Part shown: positions 16,674 to 26,083 of the stretch, piece by piece
Layout: the number at the start of each line of letters is the position of its first letter
Position numbering within the stretch: the first letter of the stretch is position 1
Source of the DNA: Acidipila rosea
Lineage (GTDB): Bacteria > Acidobacteriota > Terriglobia > Terriglobales > Acidobacteriaceae
Length of the DNA stretch: 64,000 bases
NCBI RefSeq assembly: GCF_004339725.1
Contig: NZ_SMGK01000003.1
Coordinates: 193,380-257,379, forward strand
Direction: 5' to 3'
Notes under the pieces: model-generated
Seen by the model: the letters and a program-made list of their open reading frames with translations, nothing else
What the model was told of the DNA's origin: nothing
Databases searched by the model: none
Position numbers and translations under genes: made by a program

Positions 16674-16905
16674 CCAGCCGGAGCAGCAGGGTCAGAATCA
16701 CCGCACCAATGACTGCCACGATGATTGTGTAAATCATTCCGCCTTGGCCGGAATAGCCAAGCGAACGCATAATGAAACCACCGATCACAGCGCCCACGAT
16801 GCCGATCACAATATCCATGATCGCTCCATAGCCGCTGCCCTTCATTAGCTTGCCAGTGATCCAGCCTGCTATGAGGCCTACGATAATCCACCACAAGATG
16901 AACAC
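16651..16905 (-). CDS. GlsB/YeaQ/YmgE family small membrane protein
   Basis: An 84-residue, three-helix, glycine-rich inner-membrane protein. The pattern WWIIVGLIAGWITGKLMKG, DIVIGIVGAVIGGFIM, YTIIVAVIGAVILTLLLRL is diagnostic of the transglycosylase-associated (stress-induced) family, whose molecular role is unclear. The start is GTG 16905, with a strong GGAGG eight bases upstream. It overlaps the 3' end of the convergent membrane protein gene. Confidence 0.9.
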   Translation of the reverse strand: MFILWWIIVGLIAGWITGKLMKGSGYGAIMDIVIGIVGAVIGGFIMRSLGYSGQGGMIYTIIVAVIGAVILTLLLRLVTGRRAA

Positions 16906-16995
16906 GCGAATTCCTCCTCTTTTTCGTTCAAGTCGCCCGCAGAACGGACAGAGCGCGTCAGTGTGATTCCTCCGCGTCAGGGGGAGTTGTCCCCC

Positions 16996-17023
16996 CGACG
17001 CTAGAACTCCGACGCTAGAACTC
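16996..17023. repeat. 14-bp tandem duplication across a stop codon
   Basis: Two exact head-to-tail copies of CGACGCTAGAACTC, at 16996-17009 and 17010-17023. The second copy contains the TAG stop and last codons of the Oar-type receptor on the minus strand; the first lies just beyond. It looks like a slippage duplication that left the reading frame unchanged. Confidence 0.85.
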
Positions 17024-20000
17024 GAATCTGGCGGTAAACTCGACCACCCGTCCCGAGTCGCTTCCCGGCGCTATCCCGAAGTCTGGATTCTCGACGGTGG
17101 TATTGTTGGTCCCGAAGTTGAAGGGTGCAAGGTCCGTCGTATTGAAGACGTTATAGGCATTCGCCTGGAAGCGTACCGTTACCGGTCTGCCCCCCACCGG
17201 CAGCACCTGCTGCTTGGCCACGCTGATATCGGTGTCGTAGTAGCAGGGCCCGCGGAAGGAGTTGCGACCAATGCCCGGCACGTAGGCCTGGCCCGCAGGA
17301 GGCTGGCTGATGTTGAAATACTCCTGACCTCCCGTCAGAGTTCCCTTGTTAGGGAAGTTGCCGCCGTTGATGAAGAGGCCATTGCTGCAACCGGAAACCG
17401 CACCGCCATAATAGGCCAGCGGACGCGTCGGCGAAAGCGTAGCTGCACTCGTTACCGCCGCTGTCGTGACTAGCTTCTGCGTAACCGGCGTCCAGGGGAA
17501 ACCGGTGTGGAAGGTGAAGATACCGTTCGCCTGCCAGCCGCTCAACACCTGCCCCAGCAAGCCGTGGCCCCCATGATAGTTTGGCGCCTGGTATAGCCCT
17601 GAAGCAGTCACGCGGTGACGCACGTCGAAGTCAGACGGCCCGTATTCAGTGGCCGGATCGGCTGGGTCCGTCTGATTGCTCAACGCGCCGGGCCCCTGGC
17701 TGCTCACCTGGTCCATGCTCTTTGAAAAGGTATAGATCACATCGAATTGGACTCCATTCGCAAATCGCCTCTGGCCATGCACATTCACGCCGTTGTAGTT
17801 CGTGTAGACATCGGGCGTGGGAACATACGCGGCAAAGAACGGGGTCTGATTGACTCCGTTCACGCACTTCGAAGTACCGTCGAGGCATCCGCCCGACTGC
17901 GCCGCATGCAGGAAGTTCTGGTTAACCAGCCTGACAAAGCGGTGACCTACACTGCCCTGGTAGCCCAGCGTCGCGACAAACTGGTGAGGAAACTCCTTCT
18001 GCGTCTCCAGCGTGTAGGAATAAATATAAGGATTCGGGTTATAGCTCTTTGCTCCGTAAGTCTCCACCTGAACGGCATTTCCATTGAAGCTATTCGGTGT
18101 GTTCGTGAGCGGATCTACCCCCGTCGCAAGCGCCGGGTTAACAGGATAGCTGTTAGGAGAGTTGGAGCTGCCAAAGTGATAGGAGATTTCGCCGCCTGCC
18201 AGAGGCGTTCCGAAATCGGAAGATGCTGTCCCGCAGCAGATGTTATAGACAAAGTAGCCTGGACCATTTTCGACAGCGTTGCTGAAAAGAATGTCATCGA
18301 AGCGGTCGTAAGCCATTCCAAATCCGCCGCGGAATACCAGCGTGTTATTAAAGTGCGCGGGCGTCCATGCAAAGCCGAACTTGGGCGCCCAATTTCGATA
18401 GTCTGCCTGGAAGAAATGATTAACTGGCTGCAGCGTTGCATTGATCAGGTAGTTTGAACCCGCCGCAAATTGCGGCTGGTTGACCCGCATGCCCTTGTTG
18501 GCGAGCGGCGAAAAGTATTCCCAGCGCATACCCAGGTTCAACACCAGCGAGGGAAGAACCTTCCAATCATCCTGCACAAAGCCCGCGAAATCGTGGCTGC
18601 GGAGATAGCGCTGTGCGTCCGCTGCGCCGCCCGTGTTTGGATTGGCAGAGATGCCTTCATAGATCGGCGCATCGTTTACATAGTTCCATGGACCGTAGAA
18701 GTTATACTGCGGACGATTGAATCCAGCCTGATTATTATTGTCCTGCTCAAAGCGGAACTGCGCGCCGTAACTTATCGTATGGTTTCCGACGGTAGAGGTG
18801 AGCGTATCGCGCACTTCATAAGTATTCTGGGCAAGAAGCGCTGGAGTAGTTGATCCCTGTGCAATTCCATACTGAATCTGTTGTTGCGTTGGCAGATCCT
18901 GGATAGCAAGCCGCGGGAAGCCATAGTTCACGTTATTGCCGGAGTCATTGATCTGGTTATCGGCAAAGCGCGTGTAGTTAGCCCGCAGCTCATTGATAAG
19001 TTTGGAATTGAAGGTGTGGATGTAAGCGACCGTTCCGGACTGGTTCAATGGTTTGAATGGAATGTCGGAATCCGGCCGCGCACCTGTAGAGATATCGGTG
19101 CCATTCTGGTCCAGCTTGGATACGAACTCGCTGAAGAAAAACTGATCACGCGGCGTGAAATAGAAGTCGACGCGGCCATGATACTGATTGCCGCGCTGCG
19201 TCGCCGGCGCCTGCACCTGGGCGTACCGAATGTCCGGGATTCCATCGAATCCATCACCGACAAAGGCGTACCCTTTGGCCGGGTTTGCCTTTCCGTTGAT
19301 AAGCCCCAGCGGCGCGTAAACTCCCTGCCCGCCTGTAGGTGAGCCGATATCGAGACCTCCATCCGGTGTCTGCTGGCAGAAGGCCGATGGATCGTTATTG
19401 AACTGCGGCACGTTGTAAAATTCGCAGCCCGGCGCGGTGAGCACCTTGACCACTCGAGGGGTAAGACCCGGCGACACTGAAACAGCCGCCGCATTGCTGT
19501 TTGGCCGTACCTGTGTAATCAGCTGGTCAAATTGCGGTGTCTCGATCCATTGATTTCCATAGGAAATATTGCGCTCGCCATAACCTTCATAGGAGAGAAA
19601 GAAGAATGCCTTGTTTTCGTAGATAGGTCCGCCGAGACTGGCAGCGTAGTCGCGCGATTTGTTCTCGTCTCGCGTAGGCAGTGCGCCGTCAGGGCCGCCA
19701 TAGGAGTTATACGCGTTCAACCCCGGCTCATCGTAGAGGAATGAGCCAGTCCCATGGAAATCATTGGAGCCCGCCTTCGTGACGGTCTTGATCACCAGGC
19801 CTACATTGCGTCCATCCTGCGCGCTGAAGTTGGTCGAGATGGTGTTCATCTGATCGACTGCTTCCTCACTTGGAGTAATGACAGCAGCGCCGCCATGGCT
19901 CAACGAATCCACACTGACGCCGTCCAGCAGGTAAGTGTTCGACGTAGGACGCTGCCCGGCAGCCGATATCTGCACCTGGTTTTCCGTCTGGAAGATGCCT

Positions 20001-20575
20001 GCGTTTGATTGCCCTACGCCGCCAGCGCCCTGGTTCGGAAGAAAGTTGGCCGTGTTACTTCCACCCGAACGTGAGCTGTCTCCTATCACCCCCACCGTCA
20101 GCCGCAGCAGTTCGTATGGGTCGCGCCCCGTCGTCGGCAGGCGATGAATCTGCTCCGTCGATATCGTGCTCTCCACATTGGCGTCCCCTGTCTGCAGCAG
20201 AGGAACATCGCTACCATTCACCGTCACCGTTTCTGAAGTTGCTCCGGGCGCCAGGGTTACATTCAGAACACGCGGTTGTTCCGCAAGCACCGCTACCTTT
20301 TGATAGGTCGCCTTCTTGAAGTTAGCCGCGTCTACCTCAACCGTATAAGTGCCGGGCGGCAACACGCGAAAGTCATAGTAGCCTTGGCCATTGCTGACCG
20401 TGTTGTGGACGACATGAGTTGAGCCTTCCGTTAGCGACACCTTTGCACCGGGAATGACAGCTCCTGAGCTATCTGTAACTGTACCAGTTACACTTGCGCT
20501 GAACTGCGCCCAAAGCGCTGCTGGAAGCAGCAGGAAACATAAAGAGAGGAGTGGGACGAAGATGGCTTTGCGCAT
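17015..20575 (-). CDS. Oar-type TonB-dependent receptor with carboxypeptidase regulatory domain
   Basis: A 1186-residue outer-membrane protein. A signal peptide (ending ALWAQ) is followed by a carboxypeptidase-regulatory-like Ig-type domain (about 27-110, VTGTVTDSSGAVIPGAKVSLTEG). The plug-like region contains EQIHRLPTTGRDPYELLRLTVG and NTYLLDGVSVDSLSHGG, and a very large barrel ends VVEFTARFEF. Oar-type proteins are abundant in acidobacteria and are thought to import large polymers or act in adhesion. I chose ATG 20575 because GGGAGG lies 6 bases upstream; the longer frame would start at a TTG upstream of this SD. It starts 134 bases after the VWFA gene on the same strand. Confidence 0.93.
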   Translation of the reverse strand: MRKAIFVPLLSLCFLLLPAALWAQFSASVTGTVTDSSGAVIPGAKVSLTEGSTHVVHNTVSNGQGYYDFRVLPPGTYTVEVDAANFKKATYQKVAVLAEQPRVLNVTLAPGATSETVTVNGSDVPLLQTGDANVESTISTEQIHRLPTTGRDPYELLRLTVGVIGDSSRSGGSNTANFLPNQGAGGVGQSNAGIFQTENQVQISAAGQRPTSNTYLLDGVSVDSLSHGGAAVITPSEEAVDQMNTISTNFSAQDGRNVGLVIKTVTKAGSNDFHGTGSFLYDEPGLNAYNSYGGPDGALPTRDENKSRDYAASLGGPIYENKAFFFLSYEGYGERNISYGNQWIETPQFDQLITQVRPNSNAAAVSVSPGLTPRVVKVLTAPGCEFYNVPQFNNDPSAFCQQTPDGGLDIGSPTGGQGVYAPLGLINGKANPAKGYAFVGDGFDGIPDIRYAQVQAPATQRGNQYHGRVDFYFTPRDQFFFSEFVSKLDQNGTDISTGARPDSDIPFKPLNQSGTVAYIHTFNSKLINELRANYTRFADNQINDSGNNVNYGFPRLAIQDLPTQQQIQYGIAQGSTTPALLAQNTYEVRDTLTSTVGNHTISYGAQFRFEQDNNNQAGFNRPQYNFYGPWNYVNDAPIYEGISANPNTGGAADAQRYLRSHDFAGFVQDDWKVLPSLVLNLGMRWEYFSPLANKGMRVNQPQFAAGSNYLINATLQPVNHFFQADYRNWAPKFGFAWTPAHFNNTLVFRGGFGMAYDRFDDILFSNAVENGPGYFVYNICCGTASSDFGTPLAGGEISYHFGSSNSPNSYPVNPALATGVDPLTNTPNSFNGNAVQVETYGAKSYNPNPYIYSYTLETQKEFPHQFVATLGYQGSVGHRFVRLVNQNFLHAAQSGGCLDGTSKCVNGVNQTPFFAAYVPTPDVYTNYNGVNVHGQRRFANGVQFDVIYTFSKSMDQVSSQGPGALSNQTDPADPATEYGPSDFDVRHRVTASGLYQAPNYHGGHGLLGQVLSGWQANGIFTFHTGFPWTPVTQKLVTTAAVTSAATLSPTRPLAYYGGAVSGCSNGLFINGGNFPNKGTLTGGQEYFNISQPPAGQAYVPGIGRNSFRGPCYYDTDISVAKQQVLPVGGRPVTVRFQANAYNVFNTTDLAPFNFGTNNTTVENPDFGIAPGSDSGRVVEFTARFEF

Positions 20576-20709
20576 AGCGCCTCCCAAAGAGATGCGCTTC
20601 AGGGTGGACTCCTGTCGTGCATGGAATCCTGACCTGAAACGAACAACATTACAGTTGGTGGCGATGTCGAGGGAAGGGTTGCCTAATTATTAACTTTTTA
20701 TGAGTTCTA

Positions 20710-22785
20710 TTACTTCGATATTGGCTGGTTTTCTAGTAATGGCTGCTTCACCAGCAGCGCCATCCGTGGGAAGGTAAAATTGCCGCCTGCGTCATCAATT
20801 ACATTGATCTGGCAGGTATAGAGCCCCGGCTGCAACTGCGCCGCAGGCACATCGAACTGAAACGCAACTGCGCTTCGTCCGGGAATGTTGAGGCGGGTCG
20901 CCTCCACGAGGGGCGTTTCATATACCTTTTGCCCGCCGCGCAGAAACTCGATGCTGGTCAGTACCCGCACTGCAGAATCCTTCTTCTGCTCCTCAACGCG
21001 AGTCGGTCCATAAATCTCGTAGAGAAAATATAGGTGCTGATTCTGATAGAAAACATGCTGCAGGTTGGGCACCAGCTGCATTCCGTCCCGCACCAGCGGG
21101 CTTGCCTCCTTCTTGTTCGGCTCCGGCACTCGTTGCGAGGCCAGTACAACCGAGCTCATCCTCACCGGCTGCTTTCGCAGATCGGGAACAATGATGTCGC
21201 TTTCAAATGAACCCATTCTTCCGGTCTCGTTCTCGCGCACCACAAACTTCAGGTGATACTTTCCCGGAGGCAGCGTAAAACTGGTCGAGTATTGGATATT
21301 CTTTCGCCTCACCTGCTGCGCCTGGTCGACTGCGAGCTTCACCGTCTCGCGTGCATTCCCGATCACGTGTCCCGTCGCATCTTTAACTTCTCCTATGATG
21401 TCGAGGGTGGCCTTATCGCGATCCCCGCCCTTCACAAATGGAATCTGCGATCCCGGTACAATCATCGACACGGGAATGTAATAGTGATTTTCATCCATGC
21501 GGAAGTAAAGCGCGTCAAGGTAAACAGCAACGTCGGTAGCAGGCAGGTCGCTCGATAGCTGCTCGTCCAGTTCACGCTCGCGATCTGCGCGGTTTGAGTG
21601 CTTGAAATCTGCAGGAGCATAGTAGCCGGGGCGATATTCAAGCTTCACATCCTTGCGGTCAACTCGGATTGCAAGTTTGCGATAGCGCCCGTCCCGCCGC
21701 GCATCACTCGAGCGAAACCCGATTCCATAGTAGGCGCTGGTGTCCTGCTGCATTCGCGTAAAGGCTGGCGAAAAATCATTTGAATCGAAGAATGCCTTGC
21801 CGCCCGTGTCGGAGGAGAGCGTTGCCATCACCTCCTGCGTATTAAAGTTTGCATCCAGGTTGTTCTGTAGCGCGGCGCCTGTATACGCGCTCGTTCCGCG
21901 CAGACTTCCAGTAGAAGCGTCACCCAGCGGAGAGATAGCCTCCAACCCCCGCGTATCAACGCTATAAATCGAAAGATTGGAGCGCACCGCTGCATTTGTC
22001 GCGGCGCGCAGCGACGCCTGATTTTCTATGCCGTCGCGCTGGATGCCGCCTGAGAAATAAAGCAGAGACTTCTTTTGATTCAGGTAGGAGAGAGATTTTG
22101 AAATAGATGCGATCGCAAACAGCTCGCGATCCGTATTGATGTCGTTGTACTCGCTCTCGTCCGGCGTGTAGGAGCTCGTATCTTCTGCCTGGTTCGTTGT
22201 GCTGACTGAGCCAGGCTGATAGCCAGCCCCCTGCGTTCCCGAATAACTATCGATTGCTTTAAGAAGTAACTGGCGATTCGCCGTGAAGTCCTGGTCAAGC
22301 GACAAAGTATTGTCGAGCGAGACTACGGATACCAGATCAGCAGGCTGCATCTGCTTGTTGATGTAGTTGCGTGCGGCTGCCTGCGCGCGATCAAGGTCTT
22401 CCGGCTGCATGGATGTAATGTCGAAGAACAGGATGATCAAGCGATGGTCGCGTAATTCTTCAGGCTTGGCTGTACCCGTCTTCCCCAGCACAATCGGCGC
22501 TGCATCGCCGCTAACGGTCACCTCGTTCAGGGGTACCGCCTGATCGACACTTTCGAAATCAAAGGTGCTTATCTGCTGCTGCTTGCCATTCTCAAATATC
22601 GTAAAATCCTTCTGTGTAAGTCCGCGCACAATATCGCCCGTCTTCCGGTCGCGCACCACTACATTTGTAAGTACCAGTTCGCTATTCACCCGTAGCACAA
22701 AAGGTTTCTGTTCAGGCTCCTGCTGTGCAGATAGAACAGGAACGCTAAAGATGAACAGCAATGCAAGCGCGATAGCTCCCTTCAT
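20710..22785 (-). CDS. Secreted VWFA-related acidobacterial protein
   Basis: A 691-residue exported protein with a signal peptide (1-20, VLSAQQ). An N-terminal beta domain (VNVVVRDRKTGD-like, LTQKDFTIFENGKQQQI) precedes a von Willebrand A domain (about 112-330) of the type restricted mainly to acidobacteria. The MIDAS motif is degenerate (LFFDITSM, D122). The C-terminal half holds beta-sandwich segments (PPGKYHLKFVVRENETGRMG, LQPGLYTCQINVIDDAGG). Its ATG follows the receptor stop by 3 bases, so translation is probably coupled. Likely an extracytoplasmic binding partner of the neighbouring receptor, by context only. Confidence 0.88.
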   Translation of the reverse strand: MKGAIALALLFIFSVPVLSAQQEPEQKPFVLRVNSELVLTNVVVRDRKTGDIVRGLTQKDFTIFENGKQQQISTFDFESVDQAVPLNEVTVSGDAAPIVLGKTGTAKPEELRDHRLIILFFDITSMQPEDLDRAQAAARNYINKQMQPADLVSVVSLDNTLSLDQDFTANRQLLLKAIDSYSGTQGAGYQPGSVSTTNQAEDTSSYTPDESEYNDINTDRELFAIASISKSLSYLNQKKSLLYFSGGIQRDGIENQASLRAATNAAVRSNLSIYSVDTRGLEAISPLGDASTGSLRGTSAYTGAALQNNLDANFNTQEVMATLSSDTGGKAFFDSNDFSPAFTRMQQDTSAYYGIGFRSSDARRDGRYRKLAIRVDRKDVKLEYRPGYYAPADFKHSNRADRERELDEQLSSDLPATDVAVYLDALYFRMDENHYYIPVSMIVPGSQIPFVKGGDRDKATLDIIGEVKDATGHVIGNARETVKLAVDQAQQVRRKNIQYSTSFTLPPGKYHLKFVVRENETGRMGSFESDIIVPDLRKQPVRMSSVVLASQRVPEPNKKEASPLVRDGMQLVPNLQHVFYQNQHLYFLYEIYGPTRVEEQKKDSAVRVLTSIEFLRGGQKVYETPLVEATRLNIPGRSAVAFQFDVPAAQLQPGLYTCQINVIDDAGGNFTFPRMALLVKQPLLENQPISK

Positions 22786-22788
22786 TGG

Positions 22789-25700
22789 TTAGTACCTCAT
22801 CCGTGCAAGAAAGGTGAACTGCCGCATCGCTGCTGCCGCGACTACTTGTCCATAAGTCCCAGATCCCAGCGAAGTATCTACCCCGGAATACTGCACTGTA
22901 TTAAAGACATTATTCGCGGTTGCCCGCATCTCAAACGAACGCGTCTCTCCAAACCGAATAGTTTTCGAGAATGAGCTATCGAAGGAAACAGTGCCCGGAC
23001 CCGGGATGGAATAGCGTGAAGCCGTCCCGTATACATTTGCCGGCTGAGTAAAGGCTGCTGTGTTGAACCAGTGGCGAAGGGTGCCACTTGCCTGCTGAAT
23101 GCCTTGTCCAGCCACGCGATCGGGTCGTAACGAGCCTGCACTGCCGCGAGCTACATCTGTCACCGATGCCAGATAGTGTGGCGTAAGAGGCATCCCGGTT
23201 GCGAAGTCAAAGTTTGCGGAGATGGATAGATTGCTCAGCGTATGCGACAGCCAGCTGCCGCTTGTGAGCAGATGAGTATCAGGTCCAAAGGGAAGTTCAT
23301 ACACAAAGTCGCCTTTGAGCTGCTGTCGTATATCAAAGCTGGAGTTAGACTCCTCCGCCAGCAGGTTCTGCCAGTTCTGCGCGACAACCACTCCCGTACC
23401 GCCATTTCCTCCGATGGAGCTGGCATTATCAATGGAGTGCGCGTAGGTATAGGTTGCGCCCAGCGCCACGCCACTTTGCATACGCTTCCGCAATCTCACG
23501 CTGAGAGCGTTATAGTTTGAGAACGCTACCGAATCTTCGTAATCATAGAAGAAGCCACTCAGCGATTCCGTTGCTGTGCGTCCGGGCGCGTCGACAATAT
23601 CGAGCCGCGTACCCTTTGATCCGCTGTAGCCAATATTCAAGAGAATGCCAAGCGGGAACGTCTTCTGTATGTTCAGGTTCCAGACCTGCACATAGGGTAG
23701 CTTGTAGTTCTTATTGACAGCATAGTTGCCGATAGTCTGCGGCGCAGGAAATCCGTTCGCAAGCGTTATAGCTGCACCCTGTGTAGCTTCGTTTGTCTGC
23801 ACATCGGCAAAGGGAGGCTGGAATGCGAAGTTCTGTACGAACTTCACATACTGGCCGTTTGCGAAGTTAATGCCATAGCCCCCGCGAATCACAATATCGT
23901 GATGGCCGCTCCACGCGAATCCCACGCGAGGAGAAACATTGCCTCTCTGGGGATAGATGAGCGTTCGTGGATACTTGCCGGAGTAGGGCCCAATGCCATT
24001 CGACAAAACCGTTGCCACACTTGCAAAGTTATTGCCTGTGTCCAGGGTTGCCAGCCGGTCATCTTTCTCGGCATAGGGAGAGAAGTATTCCCACCGCAAC
24101 CCCGCAAGTAGAGTCAGATTTGGCAGCGCGCGCCAGTTATCCTGTGCATAGGCATCCCATGTGTTCTGGCGCAGGTAGGACTTCTGGTATGGTGCCTGCA
24201 ATGCAGTTTGCTGTGGCAACCCCAGCAGAAGGTCGGCCAGAGAAGAGCCGGAATCAGGCAAACCATTATTGCCCGTATTGCCGACGCCATTCACGCTGCT
24301 GGAGCCGGGCTTCTCCGTAAAGAAGCCGGTAAAGTAATAAGTCCCCGTCGAGTTAGTCTGCCCGAGTAGATCAAGATGCACGCGCCTGGCATCACCACCG
24401 AACTTGAAGTTATGTTTGCCATGAATCCACGAAAGCGAATCGGAGATGGAGATAGTCTGGTTAGTCTGGAAGTTAGGCTGCTGCTCGCTGAGTCCGGTGA
24501 ACTGATTCAGCGTGACGTTAGGCAGACCATAGTTGATAGGGTTGACGGCTGCACCATTGAAGATATTCAGACCTAGCTGCCCCGCGACATCGTTCACATT
24601 AGTGAAGTAGTTTCGCAGTTCAGTATTGGTGCGATTCCATCCGCCAGTCAGGTTATTCGTAAGCTTGCCTTTGCCGAGCGTGTAGCCCAGTTCCAGCGAA
24701 TACTGATGTGTCTGCTCCTTGCCGCCTAACTCCGGCAGTATGTTCAGTTGGTCAGAGGCTGCGTGGCTGTAGTTGAAGTTGGCATTGATGTTCTGCCGCA
24801 GGCCATTGCCGCCCTGTCCGAGATATTGCCGTATCAGCGAAACAATCGGAGAACCGCCCGACCCTGCGCCAAAGCTGCGAACATAGCGCGCGCCAATCAC
24901 GGTCGTGTTCGCTTGAGCGGTGGTTAGCCGCTGATAGTCTTCGTAGTCGCCCGGCAGGTTAGGCAGCGGAACGTAGTTCAGCAGCGCCTGCGCCTGCGGC
25001 GAGATGCGGCCGTCGGGAATCACATTGCCGGGAAAGGGCAAACCCGTTTTCGGATCATAGAGGGTGATCGGAGTGCCGCTCTGCGTCGCCAAGGTTGAGA
25101 AATCGCCGGCACGCTGCGCCGCGGTCGGCACCGTTCCATATTGGTCAAAGGGAGAGGACGACCGCTGCCCCGAGAGGGTGAGAAAGATGAAGTCCTTTCT
25201 GTCATGAGTGAGCAGCTTCGGAATATAGGGAGCGCCGAGAAACGTCAGGCCGAATCGATTCGTCGCATAGCCGGGTTGCTCGATCTGCTGGCCGCGGATC
25301 GCAAAATCTTTCGCGTCCAGTGCCGAATTCCCTCCGTTCCAGAAAAATGCCCCATGCGGCTGGTTCGGATTGAAGTGGCGAAAGTTGCGCGGGCCACCTC
25401 CGAATCCACCTCCGCCAAAACCTCCGCGGCCGCTTCCTCCACTACCACCCGGTGATTGTGAGAGCGACTGGTCAAGCTGATTGGCCTGCATATTCTGGCG
25501 AAGCTGCCCCATATCCAGCCCTGCGAAAGGGCTGGTCGTGCCGCTCTGTCCGTTTACGGCTATCGATTCTCCTGAGAAGTCCTGGTTGGCAGCTAACGAC
25601 GGCAGCTGCGCACCCGAGCTGGCCGCGGCCGCTCCTGCAGCGATCAGGTCGGCTGCGGACCCCAGCAGTCCCAGGCTCTGTGCCCCTGCGCCGCTATATT

Positions 25701-26073
25701 GCCGTAGGCCCCGGGCTGTTGCGTCGGCGGCCTTTGCAGCGCGCGACGCCAGCACCAGTCCAAAATCGGCAGTCTGTTCGTGTGAGGCAGCATTGAGCAG
25801 CGCCTCCTTCGTTGTTGGGGCAAAAGCAGCCAGCTCCGCCCGCACCACATAGCGGCCATTTTGCGGAATCGTCAGCTTGTATGCGCCGTCAATACCGGTT
25901 GCGCCGCTATACTTCCGGCCGGTCAGCGTGTTCGTAGCCGTTATTGAAACGCCAGGCAGCGGTACCGCGCCCGACTTTACTACTCCTCGTATTGTGCCGC
26001 CGCTTTGTTGCGCCGTAGCTGAAGCAAGCGCCGCAAGCGACAACATCATCCAGAGAGCGATTGACCTCAGCAT
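22789..26073 (-). CDS. Oar-type outer-membrane barrel with Gly-rich linker
   Basis: A 1094-residue outer-membrane protein: signal peptide (1-22), carboxypeptidase-regulatory-like domain (about 26-110, GVVKSGAVPLPGVSITATN), then an unusual Ala/Gly/Ser-rich, low-complexity segment (about 115-235) with a GGSGRGGFGGGGFGGGP run. The barrel-type region follows (FAIRGQQIEQPGYATNRFGLTFLGAPYIPKLL) and ends MRQFTFLARMRY. I cannot see a canonical TonB plug with the usual G-x-x-S-L-R-G pattern. AGGAG lies 8 bases before the ATG, just after the stop of the DUF5666-like gene. It is the middle gene of a tight three-gene operon. Confidence 0.88.
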   Translation of the reverse strand: MLRSIALWMMLSLAALASATAQQSGGTIRGVVKSGAVPLPGVSITATNTLTGRKYSGATGIDGAYKLTIPQNGRYVVRAELAAFAPTTKEALLNAASHEQTADFGLVLASRAAKAADATARGLRQYSGAGAQSLGLLGSAADLIAAGAAAASSGAQLPSLAANQDFSGESIAVNGQSGTTSPFAGLDMGQLRQNMQANQLDQSLSQSPGGSGGSGRGGFGGGGFGGGPRNFRHFNPNQPHGAFFWNGGNSALDAKDFAIRGQQIEQPGYATNRFGLTFLGAPYIPKLLTHDRKDFIFLTLSGQRSSSPFDQYGTVPTAAQRAGDFSTLATQSGTPITLYDPKTGLPFPGNVIPDGRISPQAQALLNYVPLPNLPGDYEDYQRLTTAQANTTVIGARYVRSFGAGSGGSPIVSLIRQYLGQGGNGLRQNINANFNYSHAASDQLNILPELGGKEQTHQYSLELGYTLGKGKLTNNLTGGWNRTNTELRNYFTNVNDVAGQLGLNIFNGAAVNPINYGLPNVTLNQFTGLSEQQPNFQTNQTISISDSLSWIHGKHNFKFGGDARRVHLDLLGQTNSTGTYYFTGFFTEKPGSSSVNGVGNTGNNGLPDSGSSLADLLLGLPQQTALQAPYQKSYLRQNTWDAYAQDNWRALPNLTLLAGLRWEYFSPYAEKDDRLATLDTGNNFASVATVLSNGIGPYSGKYPRTLIYPQRGNVSPRVGFAWSGHHDIVIRGGYGINFANGQYVKFVQNFAFQPPFADVQTNEATQGAAITLANGFPAPQTIGNYAVNKNYKLPYVQVWNLNIQKTFPLGILLNIGYSGSKGTRLDIVDAPGRTATESLSGFFYDYEDSVAFSNYNALSVRLRKRMQSGVALGATYTYAHSIDNASSIGGNGGTGVVVAQNWQNLLAEESNSSFDIRQQLKGDFVYELPFGPDTHLLTSGSWLSHTLSNLSISANFDFATGMPLTPHYLASVTDVARGSAGSLRPDRVAGQGIQQASGTLRHWFNTAAFTQPANVYGTASRYSIPGPGTVSFDSSFSKTIRFGETRSFEMRATANNVFNTVQYSGVDTSLGSGTYGQVVAAAAMRQFTFLARMRY

Positions 26074-26083
26074 GACGTCACTC

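Noticed and set aside
20576..20587. TTG start four codons upstream for the Oar receptor.
   Set aside because: It would place the strong GGGAGG ribosome site inside the coding region; ATG 20575 is correctly spaced.
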